Shown here one piece after another: positions 27,146 through 36,803 of a stretch of 64,000 nt of DNA. Each line of letters starts with the position of its first letter. Position 1 is the stretch's first letter. The DNA is from an uncultured Aquimarina sp. (GTDB lineage: Bacteria; Bacteroidota; Bacteroidia; Flavobacteriales; Flavobacteriaceae). A program made the position numbers and the translations under genes. The notes beneath the pieces were generated by a model. It saw only the letters and a program-made list of their open reading frames with translations. It had not been told where the DNA came from and did not search any database. The stretch spans positions 92,371-156,370 of the forward strand of contig CANLCT010000003.1 of the NCBI GenBank assembly GCA_947489195.1, read 5' to 3'.

Positions 27146-27670
27146 ATGAAAAAAATCACCTCATTATTTTTTATCTTAATACTAATTACTTCATGTAAAA
27201 AAACAGATAAAAAAGTTACTGAAACTTCAGACAAAACAGAACAAATAAATTACAAAAACCAACCCCCTCAATTAGAGTCAATGCCAAAAGAAAACAATGA
27301 CGCAACTGAGGATATTGGTGCTCCTCCTATTGTAGATTATTTTATTTGCTACAAAAACAATAAAAACCCAAAAATGTTAATTTGGATTAGCTTCACAAAC
27401 AAAGGAAAGGCTATTGAACTAAAATATAAAGGGCAAAAAGACACTATCCCCTTAGAATTTGAAAAGAAAGAATCTACCAAAGGCGGAGCCTACCCTATAG
27501 TTTATGAATATTACAATGAAATACTTAATAATAAGATTAACGGTAAATACCTACTAACTCATTCTGGAAATTGGGATTATGTAGAATATACTCGTGGTAA
27601 AGATGGTAAAATATTCAAATTCACTATTGTTCACGATGCTAACCCTTATGGGAAAGAACCTTGTTTTTAA
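27146..27670 (+). CDS. Hypothetical lipoprotein
   Basis: I do not recognise this 174-residue protein. It has a lipoprotein signal (FFILILITSCKK, Cys about 17) followed by a charged linker rich in K/T/E (about 18-60). The mature domain has VDYFICYKNNKNPKMLIWIS, EYYNEILNNKINGKYLLTHS and KDGKIFKFTIVHDANPYGKE. Two cysteines (FICYK and the C-terminal EPCF) could form a disulfide. It stands alone between the ArsR pair and hemH. Confidence 0.7.
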   Translation: MKKITSLFFILILITSCKKTDKKVTETSDKTEQINYKNQPPQLESMPKENNDATEDIGAPPIVDYFICYKNNKNPKMLIWISFTNKGKAIELKYKGQKDTIPLEFEKKESTKGGAYPIVYEYYNEILNNKINGKYLLTHSGNWDYVEYTRGKDGKIFKFTIVHDANPYGKEPCF

Positions 27671-27763
27671 AAAACAACCATTTAAACAAATTCATTTAAA
27701 CCTATTTACTTTTTTTTACACAATACTCCTTTTCCTTTATATGATTTTCTTAATAAATGTTTG

Positions 27764-27787
27764 TTTGTAAAAGCCTATTTTTACAAA
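27764..27787. promoter_or_regulatory. Perfect 9-bp inverted repeat just upstream of hemH
   Basis: TTTGTAAAA (27764-27772) and TTTTACAAA (27779-27787) flank a 6-base spacer and end 10 bases before the hemH ATG. It may be an operator or a leader hairpin that occludes the start. Confidence 0.4.
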
Positions 27788-27797
27788 AAAATATTAC

Positions 27798-28817
27798 ATG
27801 GCAAAAGGAGTATTACTAGTAAATTTAGGATCCCCAGATAGTACTGATCCAAAAGATGTTAAAAAATACTTAGGCGAATTTTTAATGGACGAGCGTGTTA
27901 TTGATCTTCCAAAACTAGCACGAACATTGCTGGTTAAGGGTATCATTTTAAACACCCGACCTAAAAAATCTGCCGCAGCTTACCAAAAAATTTGGTGGGA
28001 TGAAGGCTCTCCACTTATAGTAATTTCCGAACGCTTAACAGCCAAAATTGATGACATGACAAGTGTCCCCGTGTCTCTTGCCATGCGCTACGGATCAATG
28101 AATATAAAAAAAGGCTTACAAGAGTTACATGATCAAGGTGTAGATGATGTATTTATTATTCCTTTATATCCTCAATTTGCAATGGCCACTACCGAGACTA
28201 TTTTGGTATTAGCTAATGAACTTGTACAAAAACATTTTCCTAAAATGCAATTAACATCGTTACCTGCATTTTATAAACATCCCGATTATGTAAATGTACT
28301 TTCAAAAAGTATTGACGAAAAACTAGATGGATTGGATTACGAACACCTATTATTTAGTTACCATGGAGTACCCGAAAGACATATTCGTAAAAGCGATATT
28401 ACCAAATCACATTGTAAAATAGATGGCAGCTGTTGTAAAACTGCCTCCGAAGCACATACTTATTGTTACCGTCATCAATGCTATGAAACCACACGATTAG
28501 TTGCCGAAACGTTACAATTAAAAGAAGGTACCTATAGCACAAGCTTTCAATCGCGATTAGGTTTTGATCCTTGGTTACAGCCATATACCGATCGCACTAT
28601 AGAGCGTATGGGTAAGGAAGGGACTAAAAAAATGGCTATAGTGACTCCAGCATTCGTTTCCGATTGCTTAGAAACTTTAGAAGAAATTGCCATGGAAGGT
28701 GAAGAAATTTTCCATGAAGTTGGCGGTAAAGAATTTACCACCATACCTTGCTTAAATGATCGTGACGACTGGGCTAAAGTAATGTCTCGTTGGATTGACG
28801 AATGGGCTCTATCCTAA
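27798..28817 (+). CDS. hemH: Ferrochelatase
   Basis: Ferrochelatase inserts iron into the porphyrin ring, the last chelation step of heme synthesis. The 339-residue protein begins GVLLVNLGSPDSTDPKDVKK, the family start. The catalytic His is in LLFSYHGVPERHIRKSD, and the catalytic Glu in SDCLETLEEIAMEG. A cysteine-rich stretch (HCKIDGSCCKTASEAHTYCY, then HQCYET) lies mid-protein; in some bacterial ferrochelatases such cysteines hold a [2Fe-2S] cluster, which is possible here. hemJ follows two genes later. Confidence 0.96.
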   Translation: MAKGVLLVNLGSPDSTDPKDVKKYLGEFLMDERVIDLPKLARTLLVKGIILNTRPKKSAAAYQKIWWDEGSPLIVISERLTAKIDDMTSVPVSLAMRYGSMNIKKGLQELHDQGVDDVFIIPLYPQFAMATTETILVLANELVQKHFPKMQLTSLPAFYKHPDYVNVLSKSIDEKLDGLDYEHLLFSYHGVPERHIRKSDITKSHCKIDGSCCKTASEAHTYCYRHQCYETTRLVAETLQLKEGTYSTSFQSRLGFDPWLQPYTDRTIERMGKEGTKKMAIVTPAFVSDCLETLEEIAMEGEEIFHEVGGKEFTTIPCLNDRDDWAKVMSRWIDEWALS

Positions 28818-28835
28818 ATTCATGACAAAAAACAT

Positions 28836-30233
28836 ATGGCAAAACCCACCTCAACAGCCCTAGGCAAGGAGCCTATTGGAAGCTTACTATTAAAGCAAGC
28901 CATACCTGCTGCCATAGGAATACTTGTAATGTCACTAAACATTTTAGTAGATTCTATTTTTGTAGGCAAGTGGGTAGGGCCAATAGCTATTGCTGCCATA
29001 AATGTTGTATTACCAGTGTCTTTTTTTATTGCCGCTATTGGAATGGCCATAGGTATTGGAGGGTCTTCGGTATTATCTCGGGCTTTAGGAGCCAAAAATT
29101 ACGAAAAAGCCATTCGTGTTTTTGGAAATCAAACCGCTTTAACCTTAGTGATTACCTTAACTTTAATTAGTCTAGGACTTATTTTTACAGACTCATTAGT
29201 ACATACTTTTGGAGGAAAAGGTGCCATTTTCGCTCTTGCTAAAGACTATTATCAAATTGTATTGTATGGTGTTCCTATTTTAGCTTTAGCAATGATGGGA
29301 AACACGGTAATTAGAGCCGAAGGAAAACCAAAACATGCCATGATTGCCATGATCATTCCATCGGTTGCTAACCTATTTTTAGATTATTTATTTATAAATG
29401 TATTTGACTGGGGAATGATTGGTGCTGGGTGGGCCACCACTGCATCATACATTTGTTGTTTTGCTTATATTTTTTATTTTTTCTTCGCGATAAGCGAACT
29501 ACGATTACAAGCCAAACATTTAAAATTTAATTTACCCATACTTAAAGAAATCGCCGCTCTAGGGTCAACCACACTGGCTCGACAAGGCGTTATTAGTATC
29601 GTGTACTTAATTTTAAACAATATTATGGTAGATATTGAAGGCGAATGGGCCGTGGCATGCTACGCTATTGTTAGTCGCCTACTCATGTTTGCTCTTTTTC
29701 CTATTATTGGTATCACTCAAGGTTTTTTACCCATTGCAAGTTACAATTACGGAGCCCAAGAATTTGGGCGTGTTAAACAAGTCATTTACACCGCAATTAC
29801 CTATGCTACTGGCCTAGGAGTTTTTATTTTAGGTTTACTGTTTTTATTTCCCGAACCTATTGCCCAACTTTTTTTGAGCAATGGCGATCACATTTCGGCT
29901 TCTCAAAAAACAATAAACAATCTCGTACTTAACGAAGCTCCTCGAGCTATTCGTTTTGTTTTTGCTGCCTCACCAATTATTGCCATACAACTCATTGGAT
30001 CTGCTTATTTTCAAGCAGTAGGCAAGGCTGTTCCAGCATTATTATTATCGTTATCAAAACAAGGTTTTTTCTTAATTCCATTATTATTAATTTTACCTAA
30101 ACATTATGGCATTTTAGGCGTTTGGATTTCTTTTCCAATTTCCGACACCTTATCAACCATAGTTACTGGATTCTTTTTAAATAAAGAAATCAAAACAAAA
30201 TTAAACACCCAACCCTCAATAATTAGTTCCTAA
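28836..30233 (+). CDS. MATE-family efflux transporter
   Basis: The 465-residue protein has twelve hydrophobic helices in two MATE repeats. Diagnostic segments are PIGSLLLKQAIPAAIGILVM, GIGGSSVLSRALGAKNYEKA and IGITQGFLPIASYNYGAQEF. MATE proteins export drugs and metabolites by sodium or proton antiport. It sits 18 bases after hemH and 3 bases before hemJ, so it is cotranscribed with heme genes. A role in porphyrin export is only a guess. Confidence 0.92.
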   Translation: MAKPTSTALGKEPIGSLLLKQAIPAAIGILVMSLNILVDSIFVGKWVGPIAIAAINVVLPVSFFIAAIGMAIGIGGSSVLSRALGAKNYEKAIRVFGNQTALTLVITLTLISLGLIFTDSLVHTFGGKGAIFALAKDYYQIVLYGVPILALAMMGNTVIRAEGKPKHAMIAMIIPSVANLFLDYLFINVFDWGMIGAGWATTASYICCFAYIFYFFFAISELRLQAKHLKFNLPILKEIAALGSTTLARQGVISIVYLILNNIMVDIEGEWAVACYAIVSRLLMFALFPIIGITQGFLPIASYNYGAQEFGRVKQVIYTAITYATGLGVFILGLLFLFPEPIAQLFLSNGDHISASQKTINNLVLNEAPRAIRFVFAASPIIAIQLIGSAYFQAVGKAVPALLLSLSKQGFFLIPLLLILPKHYGILGVWISFPISDTLSTIVTGFFLNKEIKTKLNTQPSIISS

Positions 30234-30236
30234 TTT

Positions 30237-30782
30237 ATGGAAGCTTACCAATTATATCCGTACATAAAATCGTTACACCTCATTTTTGTTATTACATGGT
30301 TTGCTGGGTTATTTTATATACCTCGACTATTTATTTACCAAATTGAAGCCGCTCAAAAAACGGAAAATGAAAAAAAAATTTTATTACCCCAGCTACAACT
30401 AATGACCAAGCGCTTGTGGTTTATTATCACCTGGCCTTCAGCAATTTTAGCTACCTTATTTGCCTTATGGTTATTATATTTAGCTCCCGATTGGCTACAA
30501 GAAAGCTGGATGCATGTAAAACTTGGTTTTGTAGTCTTACTGTTTGCCTACCATTTCAAATGTCATCATATTTACAAACAATTACTAAAAGGCACCTGCA
30601 AATGGACCTCTGGTCAAATGCGTTTATGGAATGAAGGCTCTACAATCATCTTGTTTTCGGTAGTATTTTTAGTCATTCTAAAAAATGCCTTTAACTGGAT
30701 TTATGGAGTAATAGGCATTATTTCATTAGCCATATTGCTCATGCTAGGGATTCGTTTATACAAACGCTTACGAAAAAAATAA
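30237..30782 (+). CDS. hemJ: HemJ-like protoporphyrinogen oxidase (CopD-family membrane protein)
   Basis: The 181-residue protein has four to five membrane helices and the HemJ signature YIKSLHLIFVITWFAGLFYI, whose His is a heme ligand in HemJ. A conserved Lys (HVKLGFVVLLFAYHFKCH region) follows. HemJ oxidises protoporphyrinogen IX to protoporphyrin IX, the step before ferrochelatase. Its place next to hemH (two genes upstream) and hemB (downstream) supports this over a copper-resistance CopD role. Confidence 0.78.
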   Translation: MEAYQLYPYIKSLHLIFVITWFAGLFYIPRLFIYQIEAAQKTENEKKILLPQLQLMTKRLWFIITWPSAILATLFALWLLYLAPDWLQESWMHVKLGFVVLLFAYHFKCHHIYKQLLKGTCKWTSGQMRLWNEGSTIILFSVVFLVILKNAFNWIYGVIGIISLAILLMLGIRLYKRLRKK

Positions 30783-30855
30783 AGGTTCGTGATATATTTT
30801 TGCTACGCTACCACTTCGCAAAAACATTCGAACTAATAAATAAATTTAGCAAGTA

Positions 30856-31332
30856 CTAAAACAATTTCCCTTTTTTAGCAAATGAAAAACCAGTACGCTT
30901 GTACACTACTCGCTTTCCGTTTGCACAAAAAGTATAACTTCCTTGGTTTTTTTGTTCTCTAAGTTTTAACAACAACACATCGTCGATGTCACAATTATTA
31001 TCTTTTGCTACTTTCTTTTTAATATGTTTTATAGTAGCTCTTCCTTTTTTTAAATGTGCTTGCACTACACGATCACCTTTGGGCTCTTTAAAATCGGGCA
31101 ACGTATTACATTTACTTGTGTTTACAGCTGTAGATCCCTGTGCTATTTGAGCAGCAATAGTTTCTTTATCATTCACGTCTACCTCAGCAGGAACCGCTAA
31201 ATCAATATATTCCCATGTAAAGTCTGCTTTTAAAAGCACTCTTCTTCCATCTTCTGTTTTAACGATATAATTATTCTGGCTAAATCCAAAAGCAAACAGC
31301 ATTAAAGCAATAACAAAAAGACATTTTCTCAT
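30856..31332 (-). CDS. DUF3157-like secreted protein
   Basis: The 158-residue protein is secreted: MRKCLFVIALMLFAFGFSQ is a signal peptide, and I start at that ATG (31332) rather than at 31356. The mature protein opens NNYIVKTEDGRRVLLKADFT and ends TFCANGKRVVYKRTGFSF, resembling DUF3157. A Lys-rich middle (HLKKGRATIKHIKKKVA) is notable. Function unknown. Confidence 0.6.
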   Translation of the reverse strand: MRKCLFVIALMLFAFGFSQNNYIVKTEDGRRVLLKADFTWEYIDLAVPAEVDVNDKETIAAQIAQGSTAVNTSKCNTLPDFKEPKGDRVVQAHLKKGRATIKHIKKKVAKDNNCDIDDVLLLKLREQKNQGSYTFCANGKRVVYKRTGFSFAKKGKLF

Positions 31333-31582
31333 AACAATGTAGGTTTTAAGCTTCAAAAATAGTTATAAAAGTTCATTTACACAGGGTATTTCTAATTATC
31401 AATTTGATATAAAAAACCAAAAAATATACAGTTAACGGTTATACATTACTAATTTTAGCATGAACAGACATCATCAAGTAAACTACCTTAGAGCAAGCCC
31501 TAGAGTATTATACCCTTTGGCGGTGCTAATAAAAAATTAAAATCAATAGAAATTACAGGGGATTTAAAATTCATGAAATTCC

Positions 31583-31590
31583 TACCTTTG
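31583..31590 (+). promoter_or_regulatory. Bacteroidetes -7 promoter element upstream of hemB
   Basis: TACCTTTG matches TAnnTTTG exactly, 18 bases before the ATG at 31609. It sits inside the longer frame that begins at 31573, supporting the shorter protein. Confidence 0.5.
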
Positions 31591-31608
31591 ATCTCAAAAT
31601 TCACAAAC

Positions 31609-32580
31609 ATGTTTCCATTACAACGCAACAGAAGATTACGTACTAACAAAGCCATTCGTTCCTTAGTTCAAGAAAACACCATTTCGGTAAATGATTTTTT
31701 AGTCCCCTTATTTGTTGTAGAAGGTAAAGGAATAAAAGAGGAAATTGCCTCTATGCCTAATTATTTCCGCTACAGTTTGGATTTGCTTAGCGCAGAAGTA
31801 AAAGAACTATGGGACTTGGGATTAAAATCTGTTTTAGTTTTTGTAAAAGTACCCGATAATTTAAAAGACAACAAAGGCACCGAAGCTTTAAACCCTGAAG
31901 GCTTAATGCAACGCGCTGTAAAAAAAATAAAAAATGCGGTTCCCGAAATGCTAGTCATGACCGATGTTGCTTTGGATCCTTATTCTTCATACGGGCACGA
32001 TGGCATTGTTGAAAACAACTACGTAGTCAACGACCCAACTACCGAAGTACTGGCTCAAATGTCACTTTCCCATGCCCAAGCTGGTGCTGATTTTGTAGCC
32101 CCAAGTGATATGATGGACGGACGTATCGAAACCATTCGCATGACTTTGGAAGAACATAATTTTGTAAATACTGGAATTATGAGTTATAGCGCTAAATACG
32201 CTTCTGCATTTTATGGTCCATTCCGTGATGCCTTGGACTCCGCTCCAGGTTTTGGAGATAAAAAAACCTACCAAATGGATGCTTCCAACAGAAAAGAAGC
32301 CATTACAGAAACCTTACTTGACATTCAAGAAGGAGCCGATATTGTTATGGTAAAACCGGGATTGTGTTATTTAGATATTGTACGCGATTTAGCTAACGAA
32401 ATCGAAACCCCCATTGCCGCCTACCAAGTAAGTGGCGAATACGCTATGCTCAAAGCAGCAGTTGCCAAAGGATGGTTAGATCATGATAGTGTAATGCTTG
32501 AACAACTTATCGCTTTTAAAAGAGCTGGAGCAAGCATAATAGCCAGTTATTTTGCCAAAGATGTCGCTAAATTGCTATAA
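31609..32580 (+). CDS. hemB: Porphobilinogen synthase (delta-aminolevulinic acid dehydratase)
   Basis: HemB condenses two 5-aminolevulinate molecules into porphobilinogen. The 323-residue protein begins MFPLQRNRRLRTNKAIRSLV. Active-site lysines lie in MSYSAKYASAFYGPFRDALD and DIVMVKPGLCYLDIVRDLA. In the metal-site segment, DVALDPYSSYGHDGIV has Ala/Asp in place of the cysteine triad of zinc enzymes, so this is the magnesium-type form. It completes the local heme set with hemH and hemJ. Confidence 0.97.
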   Translation: MFPLQRNRRLRTNKAIRSLVQENTISVNDFLVPLFVVEGKGIKEEIASMPNYFRYSLDLLSAEVKELWDLGLKSVLVFVKVPDNLKDNKGTEALNPEGLMQRAVKKIKNAVPEMLVMTDVALDPYSSYGHDGIVENNYVVNDPTTEVLAQMSLSHAQAGADFVAPSDMMDGRIETIRMTLEEHNFVNTGIMSYSAKYASAFYGPFRDALDSAPGFGDKKTYQMDASNRKEAITETLLDIQEGADIVMVKPGLCYLDIVRDLANEIETPIAAYQVSGEYAMLKAAVAKGWLDHDSVMLEQLIAFKRAGASIIASYFAKDVAKLL

Positions 32581-32700
32581 TCTCTCCCTTTTTAGCACAC
32601 CTTTTATCGATTTTATTAAGTATATAAACTATTATTATACTTAAAATGTAATGAGTTAATATTTTGATCGACCCATTTAGGGTAATAAAAATAATTAGCC

Positions 32701-33810
32701 ATGAAACTAAAATCGATTATATACAGTTTAACCACAGTATTATTAGCCTCTTGCGTTGGAGAGAATTTAGTGTTTAGCGGTCCAGATTCTGCTAATAATT
32801 TAACGTTTGATCGCCGGCTTCTCTCAGTGGCATTTGACGAAAGCCCTCAAATAGTACTTAGAAATAATGGAGAAGTTTTAGATTTAGAGAACGGAGATTT
32901 CAATGTACTATTTTCAAGTAGCGACACAAGTTTTCTGCAAATTGATCAAACTGGAAAGATTACTATAAAAGAAGCTGGCATTGGAGAAACTGTTGATGTA
33001 AGTGTTTCTTTTGCCCCTAAAGCGGAGACAGAAATCGATGACTCTGAAGTTCCTGAACCTATAACTGATGATATTACTATTGGTGCAGTTACCATTTCCG
33101 AGGCAGAAGCTAGAGGTATCGATAATATTGATGAAATAGTTGCTAATGGATATGAGCCAAAAATATCTATTAATGAAAACTTTAGAGAAATCGATATTAA
33201 TACAACAAATCAACTAAAATTAACTGCTATATTCCAAGGAATCAAAAGAGAAGTTATAGAAAACACCGTATTTAATTGGAATAGCTCAAATACTGATGTA
33301 CTTACCATAAGTAATGATGGAGTAATAACACCAATAAGCTTGGGTGAAACTACAATTAGTGTATCAACTGAATTTGAAGGAGAAACTTTTGATTTCGAAA
33401 AAAATCTAATTGTTGGAGGCGAAACTGCAGAAGAAGAGCCTGAAGAAGAACCCCAACCAACTAAAGAGGTTTTAGCTTTTGGAGACTTACAAACTAATAG
33501 CCAATATGTAGTTAATGGCGAATTTGAAATTTTTACAGAAAACGGAAAGTCTTTTATTACTTTAAGCGACGATTTTGATACTAGAAACGGAAGAAGTCAA
33601 GTTCCTGACCTTACAATTTATTTAAGTAATAGTACCACTTCAAATGGTGGAGATGCTCAACTTATTGCAGCACCCGAAACTGGCTTAGCTACTTTTGGTG
33701 CTCAAACTTTCGAAATTCCTGATGATATAAACATTAATGATTTTCAAAACGTACTCCTATTTTGTAGAAGATTTGGAGTAAGAGTAGGCTTTGGAGTAAT
33801 TACTAGATAA
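32701..33810 (+). CDS. Lipoprotein with Big2-like domains and C-terminal DM13 domain
   Basis: The 369-residue lipoprotein has the signal TTVLLASCVGENLV (Cys about 18). Two bacterial Ig-like (Big2-like) segments follow: one at about 30-105 (FNVLFSSSDTSFLQIDQTGK) and one at about 160-240 (VFNWNSSNTDVLTISNDGVI). An acidic linker (AEEEPEEEPQPTKE) leads to a DM13 domain (about 256-369: FGDLQTNSQYVVNGEFEIF, FITLSDDFDTRNGRSQ, VPDLTIYLSNS, FGVRVGFGVITR). DM13 is proposed to carry redox or heme-like chemistry in other proteins. The barrel protein 20 bases downstream is likely coexpressed. Confidence 0.8.
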   Translation: MKLKSIIYSLTTVLLASCVGENLVFSGPDSANNLTFDRRLLSVAFDESPQIVLRNNGEVLDLENGDFNVLFSSSDTSFLQIDQTGKITIKEAGIGETVDVSVSFAPKAETEIDDSEVPEPITDDITIGAVTISEAEARGIDNIDEIVANGYEPKISINENFREIDINTTNQLKLTAIFQGIKREVIENTVFNWNSSNTDVLTISNDGVITPISLGETTISVSTEFEGETFDFEKNLIVGGETAEEEPEEEPQPTKEVLAFGDLQTNSQYVVNGEFEIFTENGKSFITLSDDFDTRNGRSQVPDLTIYLSNSTTSNGGDAQLIAAPETGLATFGAQTFEIPDDININDFQNVLLFCRRFGVRVGFGVITR

Positions 33811-33830
33811 CTAATATTTAAACATAAAGA

Positions 33831-34712
33831 ATGAAACTTAATAAAATTATAAGTGTTATAATCTTAATTTTAATATCTACATCTAGCTTTGCTGGGGGTG
33901 GTTGGACTAAAAAGAAAGGAAAATCATATATTAAAGTTGCTGGTTGGTGGGTAGAATCTAATGATTTCTTTTCTAGCTCAGGAGAAAATTCAACCGGTAC
34001 TGTAGACAATGGCTTATTTAATGTAAATATCTATGCAGAATATGGCTTTACAGATAAACTAACTGCCATAGCTTACATTCCTTTTTTTAGCCGATCATAT
34101 CAAAATAAAGAAATAGATCAAAATGGTGTTGTAAATCAAGCTTTACCTGGGGGAGATTTAAATTCTTTTGGTGATTCTGAAATTGGGGTTAAATATGCTA
34201 TTTTTCAAAAAGGAAGATTCGCTTTAGCAGGAAGCTTAATATTAGGACTTCCGTTAGGAAACGATGGATCAGACCAAACACTAGCTTTAGCAACAGGTGA
34301 TGGAGAATTTAATCAATTGCTACGGGCAGATTTAGGAATATCGTTATACAATTCTGATACTACTAGTCTTTATGGTAATGTATATGTAGGCTATAATAAT
34401 CGTACAGAAGATTTTTCTGACGAATATAGAGCCGGAGCCGAATTAGGTGCTGGGTTTTTAAAGAATAAATTATGGCTAGTGGGTAAATTAGATATTATAG
34501 AATCTACAGAAAATGGAGATAAAGGAACTAGCAATGGAGGAAGTGCTAGTGTATTTGCTAATAATTCTGAGGTTGTTAATTTAACCGCTGAGACTGCCAT
34601 TTATTTTACTAAAAAATTAGGCTTAAATGCCTCTGCCTCTTTTCCGTTATCAGGTCAAAATGTATATGATGCACCAGCTTATAGTGCCGGGATATTTTTA
34701 GACATACAATAA
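33831..34712 (+). CDS. Outer-membrane beta-barrel protein
   Basis: The 293-residue protein has a signal peptide (ISVIILILISTSSFAG) and alternating amphipathic strands with aromatic girdles, such as YIKVAGWWVESNDFF, NVNIYAEYGFTDKLTAIAYI and SLYGNVYVGYNNRTEDF. It ends GIFLDIQ. It resembles MetA-pathway/phenol-degradation-type transporter barrels, but no function can be assigned. It is probably cotranscribed with the DM13 lipoprotein. Confidence 0.7.
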   Translation: MKLNKIISVIILILISTSSFAGGGWTKKKGKSYIKVAGWWVESNDFFSSSGENSTGTVDNGLFNVNIYAEYGFTDKLTAIAYIPFFSRSYQNKEIDQNGVVNQALPGGDLNSFGDSEIGVKYAIFQKGRFALAGSLILGLPLGNDGSDQTLALATGDGEFNQLLRADLGISLYNSDTTSLYGNVYVGYNNRTEDFSDEYRAGAELGAGFLKNKLWLVGKLDIIESTENGDKGTSNGGSASVFANNSEVVNLTAETAIYFTKKLGLNASASFPLSGQNVYDAPAYSAGIFLDIQ

Positions 34713-34736
34713 CATAAATTTCGTCCTGAAATAAAC

Positions 34737-34776
34737 AAAGTCTGATCGAAAAAACAATTTTCAATCAGGCTTTTTT
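34737..34776 (+). terminator. Intrinsic terminator after the barrel gene
   Basis: AAAGTCTGATCGAAAA (34737-34752) pairs with TTTTCAATCAGGCTTT, allowing two G-U pairs. A run of six T residues follows. Confidence 0.75.
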
Positions 34777-34838
34777 ACTTTTTAAAGCTTTCTACTCATG
34801 TAAAATACTTAAATTAGCTACCAAACTTTATTAAATCC

Positions 34839-35939
34839 ATGTTTCTACTAATCCTTTACGGTACAGTTTCTATTTTATTTTCATTCCTGTGCTCTATACT
34901 TGAAGCTGTATTACTGAGTATTACCCCAAGTTTTATATCCTTAAAGCAAAAGGAAGGCAAAAGTTATGTGCCCTCTTTAGAAACTTTAAAAAAGGATGTC
35001 GACAAACCTTTAATTGCCATACTTACATTAAATACCATTGCACATACCGTTGGTGCAATTTTAGTAGGTGTGCAAGCAGAAAAAACATTTGGCAATGGAA
35101 ATAATATGGTCATGATTGTTTCGGCAATTATGACTGCTTTAATTCTTATTGTATCTGAAATTATTCCAAAAACTATTGGCGCTACGTACTGGAAAAACTT
35201 AGCCAATTTTACTACAACCGCACTAAATGTACTTATTTTCCCATTAAAATGGACCGGTATATTATGGCTACTACAGCTAACCACCAAACTTATTGGCAAA
35301 TCTGCTCATGTAAATACTATGAGCCGTGAAGAATTTATGGCCATCACCGATGCCGCAGAAGAAGAAGGAGTAATTAAAGAAAATGAAACTACAGTAATTA
35401 GAAATCTTTTAGCTTTTAAACTTATTAAAGCCAAAGATGTAATGACTCCCTTTACTGTTGCGGTTATTGAAAACGAAGAGGTTACTCTTCGCGAATTTCA
35501 TGAATCGCATAAAAATCTAAAATTTTCACGTATCCCTGTATATAAAGATAAGTCACACAATATTACTGGATTTATACTAAAAGATGATGTTTTAGAGCAA
35601 CTTGTTGATAACAAAGATCAAAAAGTACTTACAGACATTAAACGTGAAATTATGATGGTTGATGGGAGCCAACCCATACCAGTAGTATTTAATAAACTTA
35701 TTAAAAATAAAGCTCATATTGCCATTGTTGTGGATGAGTTTGGAAACATGATCGGGTTAATTAGTATGGAAGACATTATTGAAACACTTTTGGGCCTAGA
35801 AATAATGGACGAAAGCGACAATATTGAAGACATGCAAATGCTTGCTCGTAAAAATTGGGAAACTCGCGCTAAGCGCCTTGGAATTATTCCAGTAATCCCT
35901 AAAGATGATGAGAAAAATGAATCTCCATCTGAGGAATAA
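34839..35939 (+). CDS. CNNM-domain/CBS-pair membrane protein (HlyC/CorC family)
   Basis: The 366-residue protein has a DUF21/CNNM membrane domain (about 1-150, four helices; LEAVLLSITPSFISLKQKEG, ALILIVSEIIPKTIGATYWK). Two CBS motifs follow (AKDVMTPFTVAVIENEEV and AHIAIVVDEFGNMIGLISMEDI). CNNM proteins are linked to magnesium or other divalent-cation transport. The CorC C-terminal domain of longer members is absent. It stands alone before a long gap. Confidence 0.88.
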   Translation: MFLLILYGTVSILFSFLCSILEAVLLSITPSFISLKQKEGKSYVPSLETLKKDVDKPLIAILTLNTIAHTVGAILVGVQAEKTFGNGNNMVMIVSAIMTALILIVSEIIPKTIGATYWKNLANFTTTALNVLIFPLKWTGILWLLQLTTKLIGKSAHVNTMSREEFMAITDAAEEEGVIKENETTVIRNLLAFKLIKAKDVMTPFTVAVIENEEVTLREFHESHKNLKFSRIPVYKDKSHNITGFILKDDVLEQLVDNKDQKVLTDIKREIMMVDGSQPIPVVFNKLIKNKAHIAIVVDEFGNMIGLISMEDIIETLLGLEIMDESDNIEDMQMLARKNWETRAKRLGIIPVIPKDDEKNESPSEE

Positions 35940-36569
35940 CAGCAACAACACTAGAAAAAATATTTTTACTGTATAATCTATCTTATCTAAAAGTAGTTTT
36001 TTTTAAATAATGTATTTAGAACAGACTCATTTTTGTCTTTACTAGTTTGGTTTCATCAACTAATATTGAACTAAAATTAATAGATTCCGAAAGCAAGACA
36101 ACTTAATTTTTATTATTTTGATTCAATTCATGCTAAAAAACAACAAAATTCATTACCAAAAACAATAAAAACTAAATTAATAACATTTAATTTTAAATTA
36201 AAGTATAAAATTCATAGTCTATAAAAAATTATTCGACTAATTTTTACGTAATAAAATGATGTTATCTTATTTTTAGGCATTATTTTTGAATTTTATTACA
36301 AAAAAATAACGTTATTTTTTTATTTATTTAAAAAATAAATCGTTATTGCACTTTTGTTTCCAAGTATTTTGATAAAAGTTTATATGAATTTTATAAAAAA
36401 ATCTCAAATATTTGAAAAACAAATGATTAGTTAACAAATTAATTCTATATTTAAATAATTAAATGATCATATTTTTGTGAAATTTTTATTTTTTAAAATT
36501 CACAATATATAATCCCCCGATAAAAAAATATAGACATATAATTGACAAAATTAAGCTTAAAATTGCACT
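35940..36569 (+). other. 630-base AT-rich gap, probable long leader of the small downstream gene
   Basis: No coding frame stands out. Exact TAnnTTTG boxes occur at 36281-36288 and 36470-36477 (both TATTTTTG). A palindrome AATAACGTTATT lies at 36305-36316, with a matching CGTTATT at 36341-36347 that can form a larger hairpin. Either -7 box could start a long 5' leader for the 74-residue gene at 36570. Confidence 0.35.
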
Positions 36570-36794
36570 ATGGATTTAATGGAAAGAGCGCTTGAGTTTG
36601 AACAAAGAAAACAAACATTCATAACAACAAGCGACCGTATTGAAGCATCAAGAGAAGTAAAAGCCCTTATTTTAGATCTAAATCAGATCTACAAAGAAAC
36701 TAAGGAAGCAGAAATCATGGATCTGATGAAACGGTTAACAGTTATTAAACAGAAAATTGAAAAAAGATTAAAAGGTAGACAGCCTTCTGTTTAA
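36570..36794 (+). CDS. Small coiled-coil protein, unknown
   Basis: This 74-residue protein is almost all charged helix: MDLMERALEFEQRKQTFIT, RIEASREVKALILDLNQIY and RLTVIKQKIEKRLKGR. Heptad-like spacing suggests a coiled coil and self-association. It has no signal peptide. I do not recognise a family. A clean terminator directly behind it (36804-36840) and the long leader support a real, separately expressed gene. Confidence 0.7.
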   Translation: MDLMERALEFEQRKQTFITTSDRIEASREVKALILDLNQIYKETKEAEIMDLMKRLTVIKQKIEKRLKGRQPSV

Positions 36795-36803
36795 CTCAAA
36801 ATT

